64,000 bases of DNA, taken from Burkholderia sp. D-99. Its GTDB lineage: Bacteria > Pseudomonadota > Gammaproteobacteria > Burkholderiales > Burkholderiaceae. A model generated the notes under the pieces. The model was given only the letters and a program-made list of their open reading frames with translations, was not told the DNA's origin and made no database searches. This document shows positions 34,381 through 43,968 of the stretch, one piece after another. The stretch is from the NCBI RefSeq assembly GCF_011605345.1, contig NZ_JAAOXM010000001.1, forward strand, positions 1,426,001 to 1,490,000, written 5' to 3'. The position numbers and the translations under genes are program-made. Position 1 is the first letter of the stretch; every line of letters starts with the position of its first letter.

Positions 34381-35391
34381 TCAATGGGGCAGACCCTGCA
34401 GCGGAATCGGCTCGCGACGAAATTGCTCCGGTGTCTTGCCCGTCCATTGCTGGAAGGCGCGCGCAAAAGAGTTCGGTTCGTCATAGCCGAGCAGGAATGC
34501 CGTCTCGGTCGCTGCAAGTTTGCGCTCGAGCAGATAGTGTCGGGCCAGCTCGACCCGAACTGCATTGAGTTCCGCCTGGAAGCTGGTACCTTCGTCACGC
34601 AGCCGCCGCTGGAGCGTGCGTTGACTGACGGCAAGGTGCCCTGCCACGTCGAAAGCAGAACAACGGCCGCTGGCGAGGCGCTCCGTCAGACACGCGCGTA
34701 CACGGTCGGCAAAGGACGTGCTCTGATCCAGGTCGCCCAGGCGACGCTTGAGATCCGGCTCGAACGATGCCCAGATCGTCTCGTTGGCGGTCAGGAATGG
34801 CGCACCTGCAACCTTGGCATCGAATGCAAGCGTGGCATTGGCGCCGATCGTGATCGGCACGCCGAAAAACGCTTCCGCCTCGGCGGCGCCCGTCGGCAGC
34901 GCTGGGAGCGTGATCGCACTCGGCACGACGTGCTGTCGAGCCGCCCGTCGCGCCATATGCACGACAAAGACCATCTCCGATGCAACGAACGAGACTGGCG
35001 GGTTCACCGTCGGCTCCGCCCCGCCGAACGTCGCGACGGTCTTCCGATCACCGATCTCGACATCGAGTCTCAATGGCCCCAGCAACAATTTGTAGCGCGA
35101 GAATCGCTGGAGTGCGCAATTCAGGTCGGCGCTGCACAGGCAGGCAAACATGAGCGGGTTGAACGCCTCCACCGAGACAGACTGTCCGATCTTCAGCGGA
35201 AAATCCGTGCCGCCGACCAGCACGCCCACGCTGTCCCACAGCCGGAAATACTCTTCCGCGGTCACGACCGGCCGCGCCCGCGCAAAAAGATCGAGCGGCA
35301 ATCGCGCATGGCGAAGCAGATCTTGCGGCTCGACATGGAGATCCCCGAGTACGACCTTCCAGTTGAGATCCAGCAGATAGCGTGCTGACAT
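34381..35391 (-). CDS. AraC-family transcriptional regulator
   Basis: 336 aa. It has an N-terminal Arabinose_bd-type domain (LLRHARLPLDLFARARPVVT, EYFRLWDSVGVLVGG). The C-terminal AraC HTH pair (about 250-325) has HLAVSQRTLQRRLRDEGTSF then LLERKLAATETAFLLGYDEP and NSFARAFQQWTGKTPEQFRR. It lies 9 bp downstream of the DJ-1/PfpI gene, so the two are co-transcribed. It converges on the hydrolase gene. It may control that DJ-1 gene or the GMC-hydrolase pair. Confidence 0.93.
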   Translation of the reverse strand: MSARYLLDLNWKVVLGDLHVEPQDLLRHARLPLDLFARARPVVTAEEYFRLWDSVGVLVGGTDFPLKIGQSVSVEAFNPLMFACLCSADLNCALQRFSRYKLLLGPLRLDVEIGDRKTVATFGGAEPTVNPPVSFVASEMVFVVHMARRAARQHVVPSAITLPALPTGAAEAEAFFGVPITIGANATLAFDAKVAGAPFLTANETIWASFEPDLKRRLGDLDQSTSFADRVRACLTERLASGRCSAFDVAGHLAVSQRTLQRRLRDEGTSFQAELNAVRVELARHYLLERKLAATETAFLLGYDEPNSFARAFQQWTGKTPEQFRREPIPLQGLPH

Positions 35392-35400
35392 CAGACACCT

Positions 35401-36411
35401 CTATCGGCCGGTCTCGACAATCGAACGCAGCTGCCTCGCCTGCGCGTCGACCGACTGCGGCCCATTGGAAGTCAGAAGCCGCAGGTGTGGCTCCCATACC
35501 AACCGAATGGCAGCAGGGTCGAGCGTCGAGAGAACACGATATCCGGCCTCTTTGAGCGCCTCGTCGACGTAGTATTCGAGCCGGGTTTTCTTCCCGGGAA
35601 TCTTGGGGTAATTGGTCGTCAGTGCGATGACTTCGCCGTGCTTGGGTACGGTGGTCAGCTGTGCCGCGGCGAACGGATGATCGGTAACCTCGCGGTACTT
35701 GCCATCACGATCGACGCGGAACCGCGCCGATGTCATCGCCACAGGAGCATGGCAGATCATCGAAAGCACCACGCCTTCTTCGTAAGCGAGATTGATCAGC
35801 TCACCGATCCAGGGCGAATCTCGAAAATCCACCATCGGGGCATGCCCACCGGGGAAATGAATGAAATCAAAGTCCGCCAGCGAGAATGCATCGTCCGGAT
35901 TCCGATGCCGCGTCACCACCTCCTGCGCAGACAGATAGTCCTTGGTCGGCAGCTTCGCGAACGCATCGACGACCTCGTCACGCATCGCCGCGGCCTCCGG
36001 GTCCGTTTTCGGCAGAACGCTGGAGACAGGAAGTGCGCCGAGATGGCGATACGCCAATTCCAGTTCCGCGGTCCTACGTTCCACCAAACCGGGGTTGCGC
36101 GCAGCGAAACCCTTAGGCGCGACCGTGTAGCCGACCACTGCCCGGGTCAGCGCGTCGGTAGCCATGAAAGGCAGCGAAAGACCGTTGATATCGAGTTGCG
36201 GGACGGTGCCGTCTGGCGTGCAAAGCACAAACTCATGGTCGTTCTCGAACTCCTTCAGGATCTGCGCCAGCTCGACCAGGAAAAACCCGGTCGAGATCGG
36301 TGCATGACCCGCTGGCTCGCTGACCGGCAGTGCTGTCGCCGAAGAGATGACGATCAGCGCCTTGCGCTTCGTCCCGGAGTTGTTGGAGTCAGTCTTATCA
36401 AAGTTCGTCAT
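35401..36411 (-). CDS. DJ-1/PfpI-family protein (Hsp31/GATase1-like)
   Basis: 336 aa from ATG 36411. KRKALIVISSATALPVSEPA starts the flavodoxin-like fold. FDFIHFPGGHAPMVDF and the nucleophile elbow LSMICHAPVAMTS (Cys about 223) are diagnostic. NYPKIPGKKTRLEYYVDEAL lies near the C-terminus. It is long for the family because of a segment around 90-165. Members act as glyoxalases, deglycases or chaperones, or bind isonitrile/aldehyde compounds; the exact activity is unknown. It is in operon with an AraC regulator. Confidence 0.88.
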   Translation of the reverse strand: MTNFDKTDSNNSGTKRKALIVISSATALPVSEPAGHAPISTGFFLVELAQILKEFENDHEFVLCTPDGTVPQLDINGLSLPFMATDALTRAVVGYTVAPKGFAARNPGLVERRTAELELAYRHLGALPVSSVLPKTDPEAAAMRDEVVDAFAKLPTKDYLSAQEVVTRHRNPDDAFSLADFDFIHFPGGHAPMVDFRDSPWIGELINLAYEEGVVLSMICHAPVAMTSARFRVDRDGKYREVTDHPFAAAQLTTVPKHGEVIALTTNYPKIPGKKTRLEYYVDEALKEAGYRVLSTLDPAAIRLVWEPHLRLLTSNGPQSVDAQARQLRSIVETGR

Positions 36412-37049
36412 TGCACACACTCTCGCGCCAGATGAATAAGCTGCAAGAAGGATAGCGCGCCGACCGAGGCTTCCAGCCACCAAAGCACGCCAATCTGAAA
36501 TCAATTCGCGCCAATCGCGTGACGAGGCATGCGTCCTCTTCACGGGAAGGGACATATCGCGATCACGCGATCGAGCCCCGATTGATGAGTCCCCTGCCTC
36601 TTCATGCACCGACGCCTGCGGCCGCGTAGTGGTCGACAGCTACGTACGATTCTCCGCGACATGAACAGGGTAATACGCGGGATATCCCGCCCCCCTCCCG
36701 CTTCGGGAGGGGGCACGTCCAAGGGGCGTGGATATTCTTGAATCACGATGTGGCGTCACGACGAATCGGCGTTTTCCATTCAAGGAATCCTAGGTCATGC
36801 AGCGATCCTCTGTATCAAAGAACCATCATTGGCCTCGCCATCGACGCTGCAATGCCGGCCCTCCGATCGATACGATCGGCACCCCCGATCCGGTGTGACA
36901 ACACGCCGTACAGGTATCACCTGCGCCACCGAGATCCAAGACACATAGGCAGACGGTCCTGCATTCAATAAGTAGTCCGAGTGAATTGGCTTGGCATCGG
37001 CCAACAGAAGAAAAACACAGCGAGATCATCCCCGTTCGGAGGAGACAAC
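36412..37049. other. 640-bp intergenic region with palindromes
   Basis: No gene is supported. It holds the perfect palindrome GCGGGATATCCCGC (36677-36690) immediately followed by a REP-like hairpin (36691-36713). The porin start lies at the right end with a GGAGGAG ribosome site. Confidence 0.5.
36677..36713. repeat. Palindrome plus REP-like hairpin, copy 2
   Basis: GCGGGATATCCCGC is self-complementary. It abuts CCCCCTCCCG-CTT-CGGGAGGGGG, a perfect 10-bp stem. The second element shares its core with the copies at 31257, 55430 and 55479. Confidence 0.65.
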
Positions 37050-38195
37050 ATGAAACTGAAGTTCGCCGCAGTAGCGGCGTTGACCGTGTTCGCTTCGGCA
37101 TCACACGCGCAATCGTCGGTAACGCTCTACGGCGCCATCGACTCCGGTTTGCTGTATCAAAGCACGTCGGCCGCGTCGCTTTCACCGCACGCAGCGAATA
37201 CCGGCAAAGTATACCGCTTCAAGGATAGTGGCATCTATTCCAGCTATTGGGGCATCCGCGGCACCGAGGACTTGGGCAGCGGCTATAAGGTCAATTTCAA
37301 GCTGCAGGGCGCATTCGACAGTGCCACGGGTAAGTTCAGCATCGCTGACACGCCGGGCGCCACCGCGATCTTCAATCAATACGCGATGATCGGCATATCG
37401 GGGCCATTCGGCAGCTTCGAAGCCGGCCGCCAGATCGTCCCGATGGTCTGGGCGATGGCTGCAACCGACGCGCGCTCGACCCAGTTCTTCGGCAGCCTCC
37501 TAACCGCGTGGATCGGCATGAACCAGGCAGCGGGATGGCCGGGAACGAGCACGAACGGACCGGTCGGTGCACTCTACGAGAGCAACGCGCTGGTTTATCA
37601 CTCCCCGAGCTTTTATGGCGCTACGGTGGACTTGGAGTATGCGCCCGGTGGCGTTCCCGGACACTTCCAGGCTGGAACACGCGAGTCCGTGGTGCTGCGC
37701 TACTCGAATTACGGCCTGAACTTGGCAGCCGTCTACTACAACGGCCACGACACCAATCCCTTTCCCGCGACATTTCCGAATACGCCGGCAAATACGGCAA
37801 CCGGCCTGAACAACAACCGGTTCTATTATTTGGGGGCGATGTACACATTCCGTGATTTCTCCGTTTCCGCTTCGTACGGAAACGGACGAAATCCGTCCGA
37901 TTTATCAAAGGCGAATATCGACATGTACTCCGCGGGAGTCGGCTATCGCTTCTCTCCGGCGCTCCACGTCAGTTCCGGCGTCTATTACCTCAGGGACAAA
38001 AACAACTCCACGAACAAGTCCATCGAAGTGGCGCTGGGCGCCGAATACTGGATGTCGAAGCGAACGGCGTTCTATGCCCAAGTCGGACACGTGAACAACC
38101 GTGGAACAATGAACCAGATGATCGAGTATGGCCAGCCCGTTGCGCCAGGCACGTCAACGACGGCCGCGATGATCGGCATGCGACATATGTTCTGA
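37050..38195 (+). CDS. Gram-negative porin (OmpC/Bcs-type general porin)
   Basis: 381 aa from ATG 37050. Signal peptide MKLKFAAVAALTVFASASHA is followed by QSSVTLYGAIDSGLLYQS, the typical mature N-terminus of betaproteobacterial porins. SYWGIRGTEDLGSGYKVNFK and FEAGRQIVPMVWA are family landmarks. The C-terminus ends in MIGMRHMF with the terminal Phe needed for outer-membrane assembly. It probably lets small organic substrates of the neighbouring pathway enter. Confidence 0.95.
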   Translation: MKLKFAAVAALTVFASASHAQSSVTLYGAIDSGLLYQSTSAASLSPHAANTGKVYRFKDSGIYSSYWGIRGTEDLGSGYKVNFKLQGAFDSATGKFSIADTPGATAIFNQYAMIGISGPFGSFEAGRQIVPMVWAMAATDARSTQFFGSLLTAWIGMNQAAGWPGTSTNGPVGALYESNALVYHSPSFYGATVDLEYAPGGVPGHFQAGTRESVVLRYSNYGLNLAAVYYNGHDTNPFPATFPNTPANTATGLNNNRFYYLGAMYTFRDFSVSASYGNGRNPSDLSKANIDMYSAGVGYRFSPALHVSSGVYYLRDKNNSTNKSIEVALGAEYWMSKRTAFYAQVGHVNNRGTMNQMIEYGQPVAPGTSTTAAMIGMRHMF

Positions 38196-38383
38196 CCGAC
38201 GCCCCGATTAGAAGGACTGGATGGCGTGCGCCTCGAACCACCATAAGTACGCGCATCGCCACCACTCGGCGGCATCCAACTTGTGACGAACCAATTTCAG
38301 ACGGAATCGGATGGGGCTGTAGTCGGCCCCACAAGAGAAATTTGCTGCAGAATTCAGTAAGCTCTTGCCCGCGAGGCGCCAAA

Positions 38384-39178
38384 TTACGCTTGCGAGCTGA
38401 GTTCCCGACCGATTTTCTGCAGGAGCTTTTCGCCCAGTTCCTTCGCGCTGTAGGGGTCCTGCCCCGTGATAAGCTCCCTGTCCTCCACCACGTTGCTTCT
38501 ACCAAGCATCTTGGTATGCACCTTCGCGCCGAGTCGTTCCAGAATGTGTACCGGATAATCGGGCATGTGCCCGCCAATACCGAAGCATGGAATGTCTTCT
38601 GTGAGCTCTTCGGCGGCCATGCTGACGCAGGTCATGTTGTAGCCGGAGTAAATCCATTTCCCGTCGACTACGGGGGCTGCTCCCAGCGCCGCAGATCCGT
38701 GGCAGATGGCAGAGGTAATCTTGGCGCGCTCGTGAAAATGCAACAGCAATGCGCCGGTTTCAGGGTTGTACTCGTCGCTTTCCAGCCAGTTCGTGTGCAA
38801 CACGTCGGTCATCGGCGCGTGTCCGCCGGGCACGAACAAAACATCATAGGAATCGAGCTTCACTTTGTCGGCCAGAATATCCGACAATCGGCCTGGTTTT
38901 CCGATTCCAAGCTCTCGAAGGCGGGTTTCAAAGAACTGCTTGGCGTGCTCCATCTTTCGCCTTGAGAGCCCCCAGTTGGACAGCTTGTAGGATGCCTCGT
39001 CGATGACGCAGCCTTTCCCGTCGGGGCTAACGAACTCGACGAAGTGTCCTGCTTCGATCAATGGTTCTATTGGTTCGACCAACTCCCCGAGGAATATGCC
39101 GACTTCATGACGCCCTCCTTCCCGGAGGGGAATTTGAGTGGCAGAAGATGTGTAGACGAGGATTTTTGCCTTTTTCAT
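38384..39178 (-). CDS. DJ-1/PfpI-family protein (Hsp31-like), second copy
   Basis: 264 aa from ATG 39178 with an AGGAG site. KILVYTSSATQIPLREGGRH, VEFVSPDGKG, YDVLFVPGGHAPMTDV and the nucleophile TSAICHGSAALGA (Cys about 160) mark the family. GYNMTCVSMAAEELTEDIPC and NVVEDRELITGQDPYSAKEL follow, with a typical C-terminus. It is clearly distinct from the 336-aa member at 35401. A protective glyoxalase/deglycase-like role against reactive carbonyls would fit a catabolic region, but is inferred. Confidence 0.9.
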   Translation of the reverse strand: MKKAKILVYTSSATQIPLREGGRHEVGIFLGELVEPIEPLIEAGHFVEFVSPDGKGCVIDEASYKLSNWGLSRRKMEHAKQFFETRLRELGIGKPGRLSDILADKVKLDSYDVLFVPGGHAPMTDVLHTNWLESDEYNPETGALLLHFHERAKITSAICHGSAALGAAPVVDGKWIYSGYNMTCVSMAAEELTEDIPCFGIGGHMPDYPVHILERLGAKVHTKMLGRSNVVEDRELITGQDPYSAKELGEKLLQKIGRELSSQA

Positions 39179-39356
39179 TTACATTGCTCCTCAGTGGCAT
39201 GCTGGAACTCGATTGGAATCATTCCCACTCTCCACGCACCAGGGTTTTTCCCATCCTGCTGCGGATGGCTCGAAAGCACGAGTGCGGATCAACGAGGCCT
39301 GGCAGGACGCAACCTCGCTCGCCCACGCCTGGTGCCGGACTGGCCGTCGCACGCTC

Positions 39357-40490
39357 TCACGCGACAAGGTCAAGCGTGCCGAGATCCAACATCTGAATGC
39401 CGTGTCGCCGCGCCATGGTGAGGAAAAGAAGATCACCACGCTCGGTGCGTGTGGTGAGTATTGCTGCGATGACGGCCTGGATCAAGCCTTGCGGTGCGAA
39501 CAGCCCGTAGTCTCGCCAGCACTGAGAAGCGTCGTAGTCGACGCCATAGCGGCTCAAGCTCTGATGGTAGCGCTGCACCAGATCGCGCTCATGTTCGCGC
39601 CGCAGCGCGGTGGTCAGCCCGGAACCGAGAAAGTAGGAAACGTCGGTCATGCCCGGCCCGAGTTGTACTGTCTGCCAGTCCAGCACGGCGACCGGCAGTC
39701 GACCGCCTTTCGCGTCGAACAGCATGTTGTCGAGTCGAAAATCGCCATGCGTGATCGTCCATGGAGCCTGCTGCATGGCGAAATATGCATCGATGCGTTT
39801 ACCGAGGTGCAGAGCGGCGTCAATCACCTCGCCCTCGAGTTGCCCCGCATATCGTTCTGCAAATGCCTGCACGCATTTCGCATAATGCTTCGCGTAGCCC
39901 GGGACATGCATGTTGCGATCCAACCACACATGCGTCGCTAGTTCCGCCTTGCCCCACTGCGGACCATGGAGCGCAGCAGCTGCATCCAGCGCATGCATAG
40001 CCTGCTCCACCGTGCACCCCTGAAGCTGGTCTCCGCCGACAGCCGGTGCGAGATCCTCGAAAAGAAGACAGAAATCGCGCATGTCCTCCGAGATGTCGGC
40101 GTAGAGCACGTTGGGCAGCCCAACATCGACAAATGGGGCAATCTCCTGGTAGAAACGTATTTCTCTAAGATACAGCCGCGATCTCGCGCCAGTCTCGCGG
40201 CTGACCGAATTCGTCGCGGGAAGTTTGGCCACGAGCGTCCGCGGGGCCGACGAAGATGCCCCCGAGTACTGGAGTTCGAGACGCAAATTGCTGCCCAACA
40301 TGCCGTTTCCAACCGGCATGATCCGGACGTCCGCCACGGTGCCTGCGTCGAGGAGACCGCGATAGCGAAGGACAGATTCGATCCATGCCGGTGTCAGGTG
40401 CGCGGCGTCAGTTACAAGCGGCGGCAACGAAGTTCGGGGTTGAGAAGCAGAAAGCTGACACGCATGATTGGCATCCAAAATTGTCTCCAT
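39357..40490 (-). CDS. Phosphotransferase of the aminoglycoside/EcK-like kinase fold
   Basis: 377 aa from ATG 40490; an in-frame TTG upstream is less likely. The protein-kinase-like small-molecule kinase motifs are GNGMLGSNLRLEL (nucleotide loop), TLVAKLP (Lys89), the catalytic loop ITHGDFRLDNMLFD (His248, Asp250, Asn255) and VLDWQTVQLGPG (Asp271). Homologues phosphorylate small molecules or are linked to CoA-ligase and acyl-CoA dehydrogenase genes. It is preceded by an AttH/CrtC-like gene (105-bp gap). Substrate unknown. Confidence 0.85.
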   Translation of the reverse strand: METILDANHACQLSASQPRTSLPPLVTDAAHLTPAWIESVLRYRGLLDAGTVADVRIMPVGNGMLGSNLRLELQYSGASSSAPRTLVAKLPATNSVSRETGARSRLYLREIRFYQEIAPFVDVGLPNVLYADISEDMRDFCLLFEDLAPAVGGDQLQGCTVEQAMHALDAAAALHGPQWGKAELATHVWLDRNMHVPGYAKHYAKCVQAFAERYAGQLEGEVIDAALHLGKRIDAYFAMQQAPWTITHGDFRLDNMLFDAKGGRLPVAVLDWQTVQLGPGMTDVSYFLGSGLTTALRREHERDLVQRYHQSLSRYGVDYDASQCWRDYGLFAPQGLIQAVIAAILTTRTERGDLLFLTMARRHGIQMLDLGTLDLVA

Positions 40491-40595
40491 CCAAGTACGT
40501 CGACGGGGTCGCGCCGACGTGTTCTCTGGGTGATGCGATGCTGTTGGTTCTCGGCGAATGCCAGGTGACAACCGCTCGACGACATCGAAGATGGC

Positions 40596-41717
40596 TCATC
40601 GTACCGGTCCGCCCGGCACATCAAGCAGCCCCTTCATTCCGAGCGGTTCGTAGGGGCCGAAAACGAGCTGTTCCAGCACGCCGCTACCAAGTCGTGTGCG
40701 TCCGTCAGGCCCGATCAATTCGGCGGTCACGAACGCCTGGATATGCGTGTGATAAGGCAATGCGAAGCCCGTCACTTCATCGGTGCGGATGGTGTCGTAC
40801 CCGATCGCAAACGGCCCATTGTTGACGCCATGCCCCCATTCGGGATGGAGATATCCGAGCCCCGACATATAGAACTTCCAATGGGGAGTTAGCTTGATCC
40901 GCGTTTCACCGCCGTCGTCATGCTGATAGATCAACGTGGTTGCTGCGAAATGCCGTGAATTCGGTTCGAGCACAATTTCGGTGCGGCAGTTTTCAAAGTG
41001 CTCGGTCGGACCATCGTCCAGTGTTCCGATGACCCCGCCAATATTCCACGGTCTTCCTTGCGCGTCGGCGTTAACAGCGAGCAAGCTGAAGGCGTCGTCA
41101 AAGTTCAACGGTGCCCAAATCCAGAAGAACTGCGCCGGTGTCGGTGGAACGAAATCCTGCGAGTCCGGCGTGCCGATAGGGCGAACGCCCCATGACCGGT
41201 CCCGCGTTCCCCAAACTCCGTCGGGCCGCAATTCAATGCGCTCTCCCCGGATCTCGATCCAGCCTTCATACATGCCGTTTTGCGTCAGTCGCGTGTAATC
41301 CATGTACGTGCGGGGTCCGATTCGACGCAGGAATCGAGGCTCTTCGACAACTCGCGCTCTGCCGCGGAAGATGATGTCCGCGCGGATGCCATGGTCGTTC
41401 TCGTCCAGTCGGATACGCAGCGACTGTAACGGTTCGATCACGTCGACCGCCAACGGACCGACGCGTGTGTCCATGCGCTCCATGCCGAGGTGTCGCGACA
41501 CGCGAACATTGTGTTGCACGCCTTGATAGACCAGGCAGAAAGCCCCATCCATAATATTCAGGTGTGGATAGACTCCCAGCGCCGTCGAAAAAAATATGCT
41601 TCCGTCGCGGTTGTAACCGTTGAAGAAATATCGATCGTAAAAGTTGCGATCTGTACCCGCGTAGGCAATCGGATCGCTCGTCTGGTGAATCGGATAGTCG
41701 TCGCCCTTGGTTAACAT
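40596..41717 (-). CDS. Hypothetical AttH/CrtC-like beta-rich protein
   Basis: 373 aa. No signal peptide seen. It is rich in Trp and aromatic beta strands: DRNFYDRYFFNGYNRDGSIF at the start, then GRARVVEEPRFLRRIG, GVWGTRDRSWGVRPIG, QFFWIWAPLNFDDAFSLLAV and TPHWKFYMSGLGYLHPEWGH. The pattern recalls the hydroxyneurosporene-synthase/AttH lipocalin-like superfamily, whose members bind or rearrange terpenoids. This is a tentative fold resemblance. It is probably in operon with the downstream kinase-like gene. Confidence 0.7.
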   Translation of the reverse strand: MLTKGDDYPIHQTSDPIAYAGTDRNFYDRYFFNGYNRDGSIFFSTALGVYPHLNIMDGAFCLVYQGVQHNVRVSRHLGMERMDTRVGPLAVDVIEPLQSLRIRLDENDHGIRADIIFRGRARVVEEPRFLRRIGPRTYMDYTRLTQNGMYEGWIEIRGERIELRPDGVWGTRDRSWGVRPIGTPDSQDFVPPTPAQFFWIWAPLNFDDAFSLLAVNADAQGRPWNIGGVIGTLDDGPTEHFENCRTEIVLEPNSRHFAATTLIYQHDDGGETRIKLTPHWKFYMSGLGYLHPEWGHGVNNGPFAIGYDTIRTDEVTGFALPYHTHIQAFVTAELIGPDGRTRLGSGVLEQLVFGPYEPLGMKGLLDVPGGPVR

Positions 41718-41899
41718 GCGCTGGCTCGCTCAAATGGAATGATGATCCCTGTGGTGTGGAACCGGAATATCAGCTCGATTTGCTTCACAGGTCGCGCCGA
41801 CATTCGCGAAACGTTCATGAAACCCGGCTGCCCTGTTGCCTAGCGGGTTATCTTTAAGCGTGCGGCACATACTTTTCGAACTGGCCGCCCAAAGTGCGC

Positions 41900-42178
41900 T
41901 CAGTCTCCATCAGGGTGTGCTCGTGCACTGCCTTCTTCGACGTTTTCCTTCGCAATCCGCATCGCCTGATCAAACTGCGTACTGGTCGCGACGTGGCGAT
42001 GGTCCACACTGATCAGCCATCCTCGGCCGCTCTGGCACCATCGTATGCGCCGCTCTTCCAACAAGGCGGCGAACCATCTCCATAGCGCGGCGTCCTCCGC
42101 ATTGGCACTTTCACGCGCCGCCGTGCGCGCGCCTGTCATTCTCGCGGCATAAGCTCCGATTCGCTGCTCTTGCATCAT
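41900..42178 (-). CDS. Small hypothetical protein downstream of etfA
   Basis: 92 aa from ATG 42178, 13 bp after the etfA stop. It reads MMQEQRIGAYAARMTGARTA with ALWRWFAALLEERRIRWCQS then GRGWLISVDHRHVATSTQFD and QAMRIAKENVEEG, a plausible compact domain. Position and same strand suggest it is the last gene of the beta-oxidation operon. Function unknown. Confidence 0.6.
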   Translation of the reverse strand: MMQEQRIGAYAARMTGARTAARESANAEDAALWRWFAALLEERRIRWCQSGRGWLISVDHRHVATSTQFDQAMRIAKENVEEGSARAHPDGD

Positions 42179-42191
42179 GTGAATCTTGCGA

Positions 42192-43127
42192 TCAGCCGAG
42201 CTGGCCGGCAAATTCCGGAACGAGCGCGAACAGGTCACCGACGAGGCCGTAATCGGCCACGCTGAAAATCGGCGCTTCCGGATCCTTGTTGATCGCGACG
42301 ATCACCTTCGAATCCTTCATGCCGGCCAAGTGCTGGATCGCACCCGAGATACCGACCGCGATGTACAACTGCGGTGCGACGATCTTGCCGGTCTGGCCAA
42401 CCTGGTAGTCGTTCGGCACGTAGCCGGCGTCGACTGCCGCGCGCGATGCTCCGAGCGCTGCCGACAGCTTGTCCGCCAGCGGCTCCAGCACCTTCGTGTA
42501 GTTCTCGCCGCTACCCAGACCGCGGCCGCCCGACACGATGATCTTCGCGCTGGTCAGCTCCGGACGGTCCAGCTTCGTTACTTCACGGCTCACGAATTGC
42601 GACTTGCCTGCATCCGCCGCTGCTTCGATCTTCTCGACCGTCGCGCTGCCGCCAACGGCGGCCACCGGATCGAAGCCCGTCGCACGCACCGTGATCACCT
42701 TGATCGGGTCGCTCGACTGCACCGTCGCGATCGCGTTACCCGCGTAGATCGGGCGCTCGAACGTGTCGGCACTGTCAACTGCGGTGATGTCCGAGATCTG
42801 CGCGACGTCCAGCTTCGCGGCGATACGCGGCGCGATGTTCTTGCCGTAGGCCGTGGCCGGCGCGAGGATGTGCGAATAGTCCTTCGCGATGTTCAGCGCG
42901 GTCGCTTCGACGTTTTCAGCCAGGCCCGCTTCGAGTTGCGGCGCGTCGGCCAGCAGTACCTTCGACACACCTGCGATCTTCGCTGCCGCGTCCGCAGCCG
43001 CTTGCGCGTTGTGGCCCGCGACCAGCACGTGGATGTCGCCACCGATCTTCGCTGCCGCCGCCACCGTGTTCAACGTCGCGGCCTTGACCGACGCGTTGTC
43101 GTGTTCTGCAATCACCAGAATCGTCAT
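42192..43127 (-). CDS. etfA: Electron transfer flavoprotein alpha subunit
   Basis: 311 aa, normal length. The N-terminus is [20 protein letters not shown]. The FAD-binding C-terminal domain has [60 protein letters not shown] and [20 protein letters not shown]. With EtfB it accepts electrons from acyl-CoA dehydrogenases and passes them to ETF:quinone oxidoreductase. It follows etfB by 16 bp at the end of an acyl-CoA operon, so it likely serves that pathway, although it could also be the general ETF. Confidence 0.96.
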   Translation of the reverse strand: MTILVIAEHDNASVKAATLNTVAAAAKIGGDIHVLVAGHNAQAAADAAAKIAGVSKVLLADAPQLEAGLAENVEATALNIAKDYSHILAPATAYGKNIAPRIAAKLDVAQISDITAVDSADTFERPIYAGNAIATVQSSDPIKVITVRATGFDPVAAVGGSATVEKIEAAADAGKSQFVSREVTKLDRPELTSAKIIVSGGRGLGSGENYTKVLEPLADKLSAALGASRAAVDAGYVPNDYQVGQTGKIVAPQLYIAVGISGAIQHLAGMKDSKVIVAINKDPEAPIFSVADYGLVGDLFALVPEFAGQLG

Positions 43128-43143
43128 TTCTTTGCGCTCCCTC

Positions 43144-43893
43144 TTACAGCACCTTGGCTTCGGTCTTCAGCTTCTCGACCAGCGTCTTCACGTCCGGCAC
43201 CTTCACGCCGGCTGCACGCTTCGGCGGCTCGACGACCTTCAGCGTCTTCAGACGCGGCGCGACATCCACGCCGAGGTCTTCCGGCTTCACGGTTTCCAGC
43301 GGCTTCTTCTTCGCCTTCATGATGTTCGGCAGCGTCACGTAGCGCGGCTCGTTCAGGCGCAGGTCCGTGGTGATCACGGCCGGCAGCGACAGCGACAGCG
43401 TTTCCGCACCGCCGTCGACTTCACGTGCAACCGTTGCCTTGCCGTCGGCCACCGTCACCTTCGACGCGAACGTCGCTTGCGGCAGGCCTGCCAGCGCGGC
43501 CAGCATCTGGCCCGTCTGGTTAGAATCGTCATCGATCGCCTGCTTGCCGAGGATCACCAGTTGCGGCTGTTCCTTGTCGACCAGCGCCTTCAGGATCTTC
43601 GCGACGGCCAGCGGCTCGACGCTGTCGTTCGATTCGACGAGGATCGCGCGATCCGCGCCAATCGCCAGCGCCGTACGCAGCGTTTCCTGCACTTGCGTGA
43701 CACCCACCGACACGGCGATCACTTCGGTCGCCACGCCCGCTTCCTTCAACCGCACGGCTTCTTCAACGGCGATTTCGTCGAACGGGTTCATCGACATCTT
43801 CACGTTCGCGATGTCGACACCCGTGTTGTCCGACTTCACGCGGACCTTCACGTTGTAATCGACCACTCTTTTCACTGGCACCAGGATTTTCAT
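43144..43893 (-). CDS. etfB: Electron transfer flavoprotein beta subunit
   Basis: 249 aa, standard length. [20 protein letters not shown] opens the protein. [40 protein letters not shown] and the ETF-beta signature around [20 protein letters not shown] then KAKKKPLE are all present. It binds AMP and docks to dehydrogenases. It lies 75 bp downstream of the racemase-like gene and 16 bp before etfA. Confidence 0.96.
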   Translation of the reverse strand: MKILVPVKRVVDYNVKVRVKSDNTGVDIANVKMSMNPFDEIAVEEAVRLKEAGVATEVIAVSVGVTQVQETLRTALAIGADRAILVESNDSVEPLAVAKILKALVDKEQPQLVILGKQAIDDDSNQTGQMLAALAGLPQATFASKVTVADGKATVAREVDGGAETLSLSLPAVITTDLRLNEPRYVTLPNIMKAKKKPLETVKPEDLGVDVAPRLKTLKVVEPPKRAAGVKVPDVKTLVEKLKTEAKVL

Positions 43894-43968
43894 CTCGCTT
43901 CCTCACTCAACCGTATAGCTATCCACTGCCCTGCATCACGCATCGAATACAAGCCGAAACGTCACGCC

